Shown here piece after piece: positions 1-34,849 of a stretch of 64,000 bases of DNA (the stretch's first letter is position 1; each line of letters opens with the position of its first letter). The stretch comes from Chrysaora quinquecirrha (taxonomy: Eukaryota; Cnidaria; Scyphozoa; Semaeostomeae; Pelagiidae): the NCBI GenBank assembly GCA_014526335.1, contig JACTAT010000001.1, forward strand, positions 1,454,111 to 1,518,110. Reading direction: 5' to 3'. The notes below the pieces were generated by a model. The model saw only the letters and a list, made by a program, of their open reading frames with translations, ran no database searches and was not told the DNA's origin. Both the position numbers and the translations under genes were made by a program.

Positions 1-191
1 ATATTTTACCAAATATTTTGTTTAAAAACAATTTAGAAATTGTTCTCTTATCTGAATAATGTTTTGAGAAACGAGAAGCAAAAAGCATGATTCCAAAGCC
101 GTTTGCATTCATTGACTGTCTTTCAAAATTATAGACTTCCACCATTTGAAACAACGGTGCATTCTGGGATATATTCAGTCTGAAGCGGCTG

Positions 192-438
192 TTGGTTTAA
201 CATTTGAGATTTCGCTTTACAAGCAATGTTTGACCATTTGACCACGTCACAAATCATTGCTTTACAAGTAGAATTCCTTCAGAAATATTTTGAAAAACTT
301 CAAAAACACTCTATGCTTGTATGAAGCAAAACATGTTTGATGAGCAATGTTTTGTGTTGTGGCCCAACGCTCAAACATTGTGTTTCACAAGCGAATCTCA
401 AATGTTTGACAAACAAACGTTTGATCATTTGGCGAAGG
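192..438. mobile_element. Family A MITE copy (non-autonomous DNA transposon)
   Basis: The stretch is built of variants of the word AAACATTG and its complement CAATGTTT, arranged as two inverted halves. It starts near a 'taacatttgagatttcgctt' sequence and ends with 'aaacgtttgatcatttggcg', matching in inverted order the tips of better copies at 51103-51590 and 43121-43445. No coding capacity. It lies in the intron upstream of the TIR exon. Confidence 0.7.
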
Positions 439-554
439 CTTTCGAGTATACACAGTAAGCCTTGGACTAAGTAGTTATCTATTTAGCTTTAATTTAATTT
501 AATCATCGGCTACTGAAGTGGATATTTTCAAGTTTTTCTTGTATTTTATTCCAG

Positions 555-2277
555 GTCCTGTCACATAACATTCTTGGCCAGTCTAAAGAAGAATTCCTCA
601 GATCAAATGCCAACAACCTCGCTTCGTCATCACACTGTATTTTACTCCTAACAGAAAAAGCATGCGACTCGCCATTTGTTTTCTACGAAGCCGTACTATC
701 AGAATGGCTGAAAAGGCCCCTAATTGTAGCTGTATTTCAACATTACCCCGACAAGACACGTCTTGCGTTGACTGTTTTGCTGTCCAACAAACCAGCTATC
801 AACTTCGAGACATCGCTATATCTGGATGGCCTAGACTTGCTGTGGGATGAAATCAAGCCTGTCCGAGCCTTATCTGGTGTCGTTTTCGAGCAGAGATACC
901 TCAGGCAAGTTGCTGAAGGAATACGACCGTTCAGCGAAACGATTAAGCAGATAGGGGGTAAGTTTAAGATTGCTGACGTGCTTAGATTTACTTGTGTATT
1001 CAATAGAGGTCTGAAGGTAATCCAAGGAGGGGGGCAGTTTACCATATTTTTGTTGGGGACATGCCGCCCGAGCTATTATATCAAATTCGCTAAAAAGTAT
1101 ACCCGACTTTATACCGATTTTCGGCAAGAGTAGCTATACCAGGATATATCAAGTGTCGATGTATCTATAGCTTAAATGGCTAGAACGTTAAATAAGGAAC
1201 TTTAGATAACGGTTCGCTTTAAGTCCTTATAGTTGACAATGGTCTCCTTTGTCATATATTATCATAGCGTATAGCTCTATAGCTCTATATAGCTCAAAGC
1301 CTAGGTGTTCTTTGTACTAAAATTTCGATGATCAGTTCCGTTTCTTTAACCAAAATCTTAAAATTGGACACGGTTCCAGAAACGTGAAAATGGATACCCT
1401 TTCGGGAGGCACGTCCCAAGTACCTAGACCTATTACCTTTCTCCCATCTCTTTCGGAAACAGCTACTAGCAACTGCTGCGATGAATGTAATCAGCCTTCC
1501 CTGTACCTACCCAAAATATTCATAACGGATATTGCCCACCCCCAGGACGTTAGTCTCAAGGGTATCCGATCAAGTTCAAGTTGATCAATCTGACATTTAA
1601 TAATTCGTCCTGCAGCATTCTTTAGAATCGTTGTCACTCTGAATCATTTTCTACCCAACATTTTATTTAATTCACTGTTGAACTAGTCGTCTAGTTTTAA
1701 AACTTTTCGCTCATTCATCGTAGCCTCAAGATGTTCTCCCGAATTACAAGCGAGCATCAACCCTGATATCGCAAAGCCACTAAGCCCACAGCTGTCTCCT
1801 AGAATCTTCATTAGCTATCATTGGGATCATCAACTCAAAGTTCGCAGCCTCGTCAAACATTTGAAGTCCTCCCACTTTTCATGTTGGTCAGATATGGATC
1901 ACGTGACAAAGCGTCCGTTGACACAGAGCATGCCCCGGATGACACCTGATGTAACATCCCGGATAGGTGTCCATGACAGCCTGACTAGTGAGATTGAAAG
2001 CAATATCAAATGCTCAAACGCTGTTATATTATGTGTTACACAACGATACCTTCAAAGCTCGAACTTCTTGAAAGAAATTGGCCTTGCGTCGTCTTTTAAC
2101 AAACCGATTGTTGTTGTGTTGTTGCAGTGGGTTGCTTGGCCACCAGATGGTGTCCCTGGAAGCGTCAAAAGGATTTTCGCCTCGATTCGATGTTTTGACA
2201 TGAGCAATGATAAACTCTTTCTGAGGAATATGCCGCTGCTCGTCTCACATGTGACGCAAATTGCTTCTGGAAGCTGA
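555..2277 (+). CDS. Tandem TIR-domain protein, 3' part of gene (5' end outside window)
   Basis: Two exons are read: 555-957 and 1724-2277. Both are bounded by good splice sites, and the phase fits (one base left over, completed by two). Exon 1 holds the second half of a TIR domain: a hydrophobic strand 'HCILLLTEKACDS', then 'FVFYEAVLSEW' and 'PLIVAVF'. Exon 2 encodes a whole second TIR domain: 'RIFISYHWDHQLKVRSL' (first strand and BB-loop side), 'SNAVILCVTQRYL', 'SSNFLKEIGLASS', 'PIVVVLL'. In both domains a Glu (FYE and LKE) sits where SARM1-type TIR domains carry the catalytic NADase Glu. The protein stops 15-20 residues after the second domain. TIR domains act in innate-immune signalling or cleave NAD+; which applies here is inference. 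The N-terminal half of TIR 1 must lie left of the window, as I see no exon for it in 1-554. Confidence 0.65.
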
Positions 2278-3912
2278 ATATAGAATGGAACGGCGTTCTC
2301 GTTGAGCGAGAATAATGCTACATGTACTGCTGTAAGTAGTTGAGTATTTTGATTTTTAAGGACAGTGGCGCAACTGCCAAGTAGCATTTCGGGAATACTT
2401 GGTTAAACCGATTGGGAGGCCCTTTTGGGCCCTTCTGCTTTTTTAACGCTATCCTAGTCAATAAGGTGCCGTAGCGTTTTGAGGAGACGACGCCTAAATA
2501 CCGGCTTACTAGGGTCTAGATAGGTCTAGGGCTAGCTACAGAAAATTTGTCTTTTAGTCGAGCATTTGATTTTATGCCTTTCGCATTTCCTAGTTTTTTT
2601 TGCATTTTGGCATTACGATCCTTATAGCAAAGGCCCAGGCTTCCTACCGTACATTTGCGCCACTGTATGATTCGCGGACGCACAAAATTGACTTGATTTC
2701 ATTTTTTTTATTTCATTGAGTTTTAAGTTTTATTTGGGGACCTACTCTTCACATTTACGATTTTTAGCAGTTATTAGCCTCTTGATGCTCGTTTAAGTTA
2801 TCTAGCACTACACTGAATATATAGTTTACGGAATATTTGATAAAGAATGCAGTAAAACCGCATATATAAGAAACTAATTTATAAGGAACTGTAGGCTGGG
2901 CTTCAATTTGAGTCACGTCAGCGGGAAAATCAAATTCGGGGTGGGAATTTTAATTTACGAAAAATTTTTGTAGCGTCTAGTTATAAACCAGGGTAGGCCT
3001 AATTTTGAAAAACTGTCAAAATGCACTCGACAAGGATCAAAGTTGTACTTACCTGGTGTATTGTGGCTCTAAATAGCAGCTGTTTTGCCTCAAGCTGTTT
3101 TTATTCACAGCTGCAAGGGGCAAGTAAGACCTTTCTTTTGTTGTACGTGCAAAATGATGGCCTGGGCCACAAGGTGCCAGTAGGTATATAAAGAAATTCA
3201 CTGCTTGGCTAAAACCTTTTACCCTTGTTTTTACGTTGCACATGGGATATTATTGCTTAACTACTAAGAAGTTGAACTGCCTGAGTTATATGCGGCTTTT
3301 TACTGTAGTTGCAGAGTATATTTATATGTATGAGAAATACAAAGATATATATGAGGAAAAATATTGCGTATACTGGGGTAATTTTCTAAATTGATGATTG
3401 TAAAATATACTAGAACAAAGTATTGAATTCCTTGCAGTTTGTTATTGGTTTTACGAGGAAAAGATGCCGTACCCCTCACGTTTTCTTTTCAACTTTGTTG
3501 AGAATACCAGTAAATAAGAAGTTCTCCATTTGAGTTTTACTCTTCAGGTTTGGTCCGCAATAGCGCCACAAGTAATACATAAGCATACAAGACTTGATGC
3601 CTATGTTTTTCTTGTCTTCGCTGGTAACAATTACAGACAAGCACAATCACAGAAAGGACGGAAAGTTTTGATATTCTTCTTTTCGATGACCAAGCGAAAG
3701 GCCCTGGCGCCCTGGTACCGCTATCTTATTTTTTATCGAAGAAAACGTTTCCCTTGTAAGACTAATTTAAATGAAAACATTTTAAGCTGTGTGATAATTG
3801 TTAGATTTTATTGTAGAATGAAATTTTTATCTTGATATTGTGAGAATTAAAGGAAATCTTAAAAAAAGTAGACTTTGAATCTTATGTTTTGATTTTCATG
3901 GGTTTGCTGATA
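2278..3912. other. Intergenic spacer, no gene recognised
   Basis: AT-rich spacer between the TIR gene and the HADHA promoter side. Short open frames on both strands, such as 3530-3835 plus, show no recognisable domain, no splice context and no codon pattern resembling the neighbouring genes. I see no RNA gene. Confidence 0.6.
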
Positions 3913-4142
3913 CAGTTGGACCTCGACTACTGAAGTTTCGACTTAGGGGCATCATGAGGCGTATGAGGGGCATTGGACTGTAATCGCCGTGTACAAAGTC
4001 GTGAGTTTCCCCCCTGAGAGCCCCTGGGAGTTTCGATCGGATCTAACTTGCGTCTCCAAAATCTCATTTTCTCGATCAACTGACAGTCTAGGTAGGGTCA
4101 ACCACGCGAAATCTCGAAACTGCTCATTGCGAGGTACAACTG
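3913..4142. mobile_element. Pogo/mariner-like MITE
   Basis: Imperfect terminal inverted repeats of about 30 bp: the left end starts CAGTTGGACCTCG and the right end reads GCGAGGTACAACTG, which is its near reverse complement. Both tips share the GTTTCGA/TCGAAAC block further in. The CAGTTG(A/G)ACCTCG tip resembles pogo/Tigger elements of the Tc1/mariner superfamily. The left flank is TA but the right is TT, so the TA duplication is not intact. Non-coding, 230 bp. Confidence 0.65.
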
Positions 4143-4337
4143 TTTTCTTAGATTTACTGTAGTTGACGATCTTGTAGATTTAAGAAGTACGCAGATATGA
4201 TTGTAAATTCTTACTGAGACAAAATATTTGGTTGTAATTTATATTTGAAGATAAAAAATTTGAGCTTGAACTATCGCTTATGTTATTGATCTTTTGCAAC
4301 CTCTCCAAATGTGCGCTTCTCATGAGCACCCTCCTGG

Positions 4338-4610
4338 AGCCAGTTAGTTAGTTAGTCAGTCTGTCAGTTCGTTTGTTACTTAGTATGTTAGGTAGTTGGT
4401 TAGTTATTTAGATAGTTTGGTATGATTGAAAAGTTAGTTGGTTAGTCAGCTTGTCAGATAGCTGACTAATGAGCTAATCAGTTAGCTAGTTAGTTAGTAA
4501 GTTAGTTATTTAGTTAGTTGGTTAGTTAGTTAGTTAATTAGGTAAATTAGGTAAGTTAGTTATTCCTTTTGTAGTTTCGCTACTTAGGTAATTAGTTAGT
4601 TGGTTGACTT

Positions 4611-4642
<32 letters not shown>

Positions 4643-4990
4643 ATTAATTAGTACGTTAGTTTGTTAGTTAGTTAGTTAGTTAATTAGTTAGTTAGTTAAT
4701 TAGTTAGTTGATTAATTAGTTATGTAATTAGTTAGTTAATTAGTTAGTTTTTTGTTTTGTTAGTTTGTTAGTTGGTTTGTTGGTTTGTTAATTAGATAGT
4801 TAGTTAGTTAGTTAGTCAGTTAGTTAGTTAGTTTGTTAGTTAGTTAGTTCGTTAGTTAGTTAGATAGTTAGTTAGTTAGTTTGTTTGTTGGTTAATTAGT
4901 TAGTTCTTTAGTAAGTTGCTAGTTAGTTAGGTATTTAGTTAGTTAGTTAGTTAATAAGTTACTTAGTTAGTTAGTTAGTTAGTTAGTTTG
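4338..4990. repeat. (TTAG)n microsatellite
   Basis: About 650 bp of degenerate tetranucleotide TTAG/GTTA units, with purer runs at 4613-4640 and 4960-4988 and scattered TTAA, TTTG and GTCA variants. It ends about 145 bp before the HADHA start codon, so it probably lies in or next to the promoter or 5' UTR. Confidence 0.9.
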
Positions 4991-5133
4991 TGACGTAGTA
5001 AATTTTTACTGCGTTACGAAAGCGAGGCCATCACGGACTTTGGTCTTTTGACTTGCCAATCTGGGCACTTGAAGTTAGGCCGGGTGTCGAGTGGACAAGT
5101 TTTTCCGTCAAATTTGATGCTCTTGAAAAAGCC

Positions 5134-29796
<24,663 letters not shown>

Positions 29797-30666
29797 ACAG
29801 TTAGCAATGACCGTTAAGTATATGAATTCGTATAATTCTATTTAAGTACATTCACTTAGGTACACACACAAAATGATTTGAAAAACATTGGAATTTTCTA
29901 AAATAGTTCAAAATAGTTGTTGTGTGCTGTTAACGTATTGGTTCGTGCGTATTTTAGAACATCAATTCCCGATCTGAAAAGTTTTATTTATTTGCTGTAT
30001 TTCCAGCTATCAGTCCTCCCGGTGTATTTGTGTGGTGTCTCCTAAATGGAGAAAGAACACAGTCTACTTTTGGTATATGATATCAAGTGACTTGCACAAT
30101 GCCCAGGGGTTACGTCATTGTTCGAAAGTGAAAAATTGCCACCCGGTTTTTCAAACCCAACCATATCTACCGATAGATTCTATTACTCTTGGAACCCGTG
30201 TATAGAAGAAACCTAAGATTTTTTGACCAATTTGCACCAATATCTCAAATTTTTGGACCCAATTTTGCACCATAAATTACGCCATGTGGCGAAAAGGCTT
30301 TCGTGGTGAAAACTAAAAGTTTACCCGATTTGCGAGTTTACCCGACTCTAAACATCAAAAAATATATCAGGCTTCTTAAAGCAATGCATGCCCAAAAATT
30401 TTTTTTATTTTTACCGTCCATGTGTATAGAGAGAACAATGGAAGTAAACCACCCCCCGGGTGTAGTAGGAACAGAGTCAAGCTTTCGTTGAAGTTTGTCC
30501 TTAAATTCGGCAGTGTAATTTAACATCTGAACTGTTTAATAGTTACTTTTAGATGTTTCAAAATCGATTCAAAAAGAGGAGATTGAGATTATGTTCGAAA
30601 AGGTGGGACGTCTATAGACTAGGGTGGGAGGAATACGAGCAGTTGAAAGATCAGCTGATTTTCCAG
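29797..30666. other. HADHA to C39-like gene spacer
   Basis: About 870 bp with the HADHA 3' UTR and the next gene's 5' region. No further coding exon was recognised. The overlapping open frames at 30303-30526 lie in opposite strands of the same DNA and show no domain. No AATAAA stands close behind the HADHA stop, so its polyadenylation site is not located. Confidence 0.5.
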
Positions 30667-30677
30667 AACAAGAAGCC

Positions 30678-32084
30678 ATGGATTCAAGGGATTCAAGTTC
30701 AACAAGCTCCAGCTATTTTATATTCAACGAAGATGAAATTAAAGAAAAGCAGATTTCTCAAGTTGGAGTGTCAGCTTGTGGAGCAACTGCAGCTTTGAAT
30801 GTTTTGGTGAGTCTCGTTTAGTCGTTTATGCTTAGGAATGAATAGCCGGCGACAACTGGAATTGAATTCGCCATTTAGGCCCCAAATTTGTTGTTTTCCA
30901 AGCAGGATACAGCTGAACCGGTCAGAACCGGTTTGTCTTTAATACGATTATTCCCGAAAATTGTCCTTCAAATTCAAAAGCAAAATGTTTCCCAATTTTT
31001 TTTTTTTTGGGGGGGGGGGTGATATATCCCCAATACGCATCTCATTTGGTAAAATACAATCCTACAGCAAAAATAATTTGATACCCCTCTGTTATTCACC
31101 CTTTGTTCAGTTGCGTGACCAGGCATCAAACATTGGAAGAGCAAAAGGGCGTGATCAAAGAAAATTAGGGTGTGGCTTTAAGAAAAATAACCAAGTGGTA
31201 CCCATACCCCGTGACATTTTAACATCATTTTTAGCATATATACAAAACCTATCTTGGTGATAATTAGGGGGCAGCCCCATACCCCCTTGGCTATGCCAGA
31301 GTATCTGTTTAATAATGTACTTTTTCTTCTTCCACAGGTTTGCTTCAATATAAAAGTCGAAACTGAAAAAGCGGTGAACGCTGTTAAGACGAGATTAAGA
31401 AAACATGTAGCACCATTGCCAGAATACCTTAAATCGAGAAGTAAAGCAGGAACCTCCCACAGGGACATTATGAATGGAATTGATGATTTGACCAAGGGTC
31501 ACGTACAGGGTAGGTTCTTTGCTTTTTATCCAAAAAGAGACGTTGATTTGCACAAATGGTTATTGAACTGGTTAAAGAAGGGTGCTGTTCCTATAGCGAC
31601 ATTAAATCCACAAAAGGAGCAGCCCCCTCAAGGCTACCGAATTGCAGATGCTTGGCACCATCAGATTATATCTGGGGTGAGTCAAAAGGGGGTGCATTTG
31701 TGTAACCCCATTAAAATTATGTCCTTTGATCAAATTGGGAAGGTTTTATGTAGTGAATCTATTTTAAAGATCAGATTGGAGGATGTTTTACTGAGATACG
31801 AACCCGGAATGGATTTATCAGATATTTTTGATCCAAGAGATAAAAGGTGGGAGGCAATGAACGTTATTGACCAAATCATCAAACTTCACGAAAAGACCAG
31901 TAAACAAATGTCGATTGAAAATGGAGGAGAGTCATTGCTCGAACTATTTGCGACAGAATATGTTTCGATACCAGCAGCGTATGAATCAGGAATAACTCTT
32001 TTCATGCAGAAAGATTCTAAACATTTCGAAGAACTTGTGAATTGTGAAGATTTGCCTTTAGTAACTTGCTCCCCTTGCCTTTAA
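30678..32084 (+). CDS. Predicted C39/papain-like cysteine peptidase-fold protein
   Basis: Two exons, 30678-30806 and 31338-32084, join in phase 0 to 291 residues. The start is the ATG in 'gaagccATGg', a strong context and the first in frame after a stop at 30615. The N-terminus is Ser-rich, then Gln28 and Cys34 sit in QVGVSACGATAALNVL, the usual oxyanion-Gln and nucleophile spacing. His151 lies in 'AWHHQIISGVSQKGVHLCNP', followed by Asn166-Pro, like the His and Asp/Asn of C39 peptidases. The middle has 'GRFFAFYPKRDVDLHKWLLN' and 'GAVPIATLN', a strand before the His as in papain folds. No signal peptide and no membrane segment, so probably cytosolic. I do not recognise a named gene; substrate and activity are unknown. 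The stop codon overlaps a polyadenylation signal. Confidence 0.72.
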
Positions 32085-32088
32085 TAAA
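32083..32088 (+). promoter_or_regulatory. Polyadenylation signal overlapping stop codon
   Basis: AATAAA begins on the second base of the TAA stop of the C39-like gene. If used, the 3' UTR would be only about 20-30 bases. Other AT-rich words follow ('ataattaaaa' at 32113), so use of this one is not certain. Confidence 0.5.
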
Positions 32089-34849
32089 TGTATCGATTAA
32101 GATTAATTTTTTATAATTAAAACTAGACTTGCATTTCAAATTTCTCTAAGTTTCATCTCAGCTGAAACTCAGTTACAACTCCCGGGAGGAGCCATTTATA
32201 TGTTTGGTAAATGGTACTGGGGACGTGCAGCCCGAAACATATCGTTTTTCAGAATTTCAGTGCCCGAGTTTCGCGAATAATTTCACAATTATGTCCCACT
32301 GGCGTATTTTGGAAGACGTACGTCTTAATGCTTTTACCGTTCAGCTTTCTGAAACGAAGAACGAAACGATTCCTAGGTTCTATGCAAAACACGTCGAAGA
32401 TTTTAATAGAGATTCTATGCAAAAAGCTCTAGAGATTCTATGCAAAAAGTATCAGGGATTTCATGCAAAAAACGCCCAAAAACGATCTATAGAATTTATC
32501 CTTCAACACATGAACTTTGAATTTAGTTATATAGTCGTTATAACTAGTTGTAAGACACAAAGTTGGGATATCAATCACATTTTCTCTTTATTTTTCAGTT
32601 CGTTTCGTACATTTATACTAAACTGTCGGGTGGCCAAAATAAAGGGGGCCAAATAATGGGGGCGTTTTCCAAATGTTCACTTGACAGAGGGGGCTTTACA
32701 AAGAAGGGGCTTAAAAGAGCTTTTGCAGTTTATTTGATGTTCGTTAATAAGGATTTTGTCAGTCGTATGATCTTATGTATATACTTTTAGGTGCCTAATT
32801 GCTGGGGGGTTGGAATAGGCGGGGTGGAGCTGCAACCAGTATCTAATTGGCTTGGGGGTCGGAATAAAGGGGGGATTTGAATTTGTTTGACAAACTTTGT
32901 CAGAAAACCGTTGAAATTCAGTGCGACTTATAGGCTAAGGCAATCCATAGTTCTAACCAAGAAATAGAGTGTAAAAATGAAATTTCATACAAAGAAAATC
33001 TGAGTCAAATAAAAGGCGGTTCCTATTACGAACGAGGGGTATGAAATTTTCAGATAGATTAATTAACGAGGGTACGGCAATTAGGCACCAAGTAGGAACC
33101 TTAAATTACTTTATAAAAACGCTGTAATAAATTATTCAAGCTTATTGGTTAACAATTAATCTTATAGTTTTCAGTATCCCATGTTGGTATAAATCTTTTG
33201 ACGCAGTTTTAATCTTTAAATGGAGTTTCTACTTAGATTTTGACATATTCCGCACGTGGTAAATCGCTCTTCTTGCAGACAGCTTGTTTCTTCAACGATG
33301 AAGCTATGAGAAACCACACAATAGTAGATTTAGTTGTATCATAAATTGACACATATAAAGTTTATATTAAAGTTTGGGGCCAAATTTGACTGGTGCATCT
33401 GCACCCTTTGCACCCCTCTGGATCCGCCCCTGTTTGCTGTAGTTTTTTAGCAATCACAATCAGCGTCTCTCTTCCTTGGCTATGCTTGGCTGACGAGCTT
33501 TGGAGAAAAAGCAATCAAAGTTTAAAAAGATGTAAGTAAAGATGTTGTTTTTTTTTACTTTTTGGGAAGCTTGGGAAGCAAAGATCAAGATAAATTTTTA
33601 AAACCAATACTGTACGGCGTGGAAGAACATTATGTAATCTTAGGTGCCTAATTGTTGGGGGGGGGGTCGGAATAGGCGAGGGTTTGAACTACCTTCATGA
33701 TCTAATTGGCGGGGGGTTGGAATAAACGGGGGTCCGGACTTTGTTTGACAAGCTTTGTCTGGAAACTACTGAAACGCAAAGCGAGGGGTCCTATGCAGTA
33801 TTCAAACAATTTCTTTTGAGTTGTTTTCGCGAGAGCGCTGATAGAGGGGGGCTTTGGGGGGTATCAAAACCCGAAAACCCGGAAGAAAATTGGGACAAAC
33901 CCGAACACCCGGATGACCTTAGTTTCGACAACTGTTTTTAGAAGTTTACCCATTGACATCCTTTTTCAGGTTGAAAACCCGAAAACCTGCACATTTTTAC
34001 TACAATACCCGAAACCCGGACAAGAAAAATGGCAAAACCCGTTGCCCGTTAAATAAACTTGACCCGAAAACCCGCACGATTTTTTAAGAAAACCCGAAAA
34101 CCCGAGGCCGGAATCGGCCAAACCCGCAACCCGTGAAATCCCAAAGCCCCCCTCCTGATAAATTTTTTTATTTATTTATCTTACCAGACAAGCCCAAAGA
34201 AGAAGGGAAGAGTGTTTTCGGGAATTTATTGGCTAATTTGAATTTAATGCCATATGCCATAGATGAAATGGTTAGTTGAAAGCAATAAATTTCGTTTCTG
34301 ACTTTAATACACTGTTTTTATAAGAACAACCTTATAAGAAACACCAGGCTGAAATTTGGGTCAAAATTTTTTGGTGTCTCCGAAATTATTTGAGATACAC
34401 AAAAGCAAAGTTTGCCAGCGTAAAGCCCTTGTCCGTAAACACATTTTACACATGTTTTTGAGAAGGGTAGGGGGTGACAAGCAGGGAGATTAAGTACTTA
34501 ATCTCCCTGGTAACAAGTTAGAGAAAAATCGCTTCAAAAATAAGAAACAGGCAGGCTGAATTCGAAGCCAAGTGTTCTTATAAAAGAAACGTACATTCTG
34601 ATTTTCAATGAATCATTAAAACGAAAGGAGAGAAAGTAAAAGGGGAGAAAAAAATTATTAGGGAGCCTCAAGCAAGAAGCGCGAAATCACAGAAATATCG
34701 CGAAATCCAAGTGACGTCACAAGATCCTTTTCGCCATGGCAACAACAGTTGCGATCACAGAATCAAAAGAGCAAGCGGCCTAAGTTGAAAAACTCAGCTT
34801 CTCGACTCCTAAAACAATAATTTGAGAGGTTGAACGTCTTCATTCTAAT
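32085..34849. other. Spacer with G-rich and CCCG repeats
   Basis: Contains two copies of a G-rich repeat ('ggtgcctaattg', then G run, 'ggaataggcg', 'ggaataaaggggg') at about 32630-32890 and 33640-33760. A degenerate 'aaaacccg' tandem array lies at about 33860-34145, and a family-B-like MITE at 34313-34590. Open frames here (32204-32656, 33741-33941) are built from these repeats. No gene seen. Confidence 0.6.
34313..34590. mobile_element. Family B2 MITE
   Basis: Matches 42207-42462: 'cttataagaa' near the start, 'aggctgaaattt', 'ggtagggggtgaca', 'gaagccaa' and 'cttataaaa...aaacgta' at the end. The tips are inverted 'tttataaga' words. 105 bp of unrelated sequence separate its last shared word (about 34600) from the AAG-rich stretch before ARMC3. 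Confidence 0.55.

Noticed and set aside
1384..1584. Additional exon of the TIR gene
   Set aside because: No acceptor with the needed phase (the only AG in reach leads to a stop), low-complexity translation, no TIR similarity.
3530..3835. 101-codon open frame in spacer
   Set aside because: No domain, no splice context and no recognisable relatives; its composition matches the AT-rich spacer.
1..5133. HADHB in head-to-head arrangement with HADHA
   Set aside because: In vertebrates the two genes share a promoter region, but no thiolase-like sequence was seen on the minus strand upstream of HADHA.
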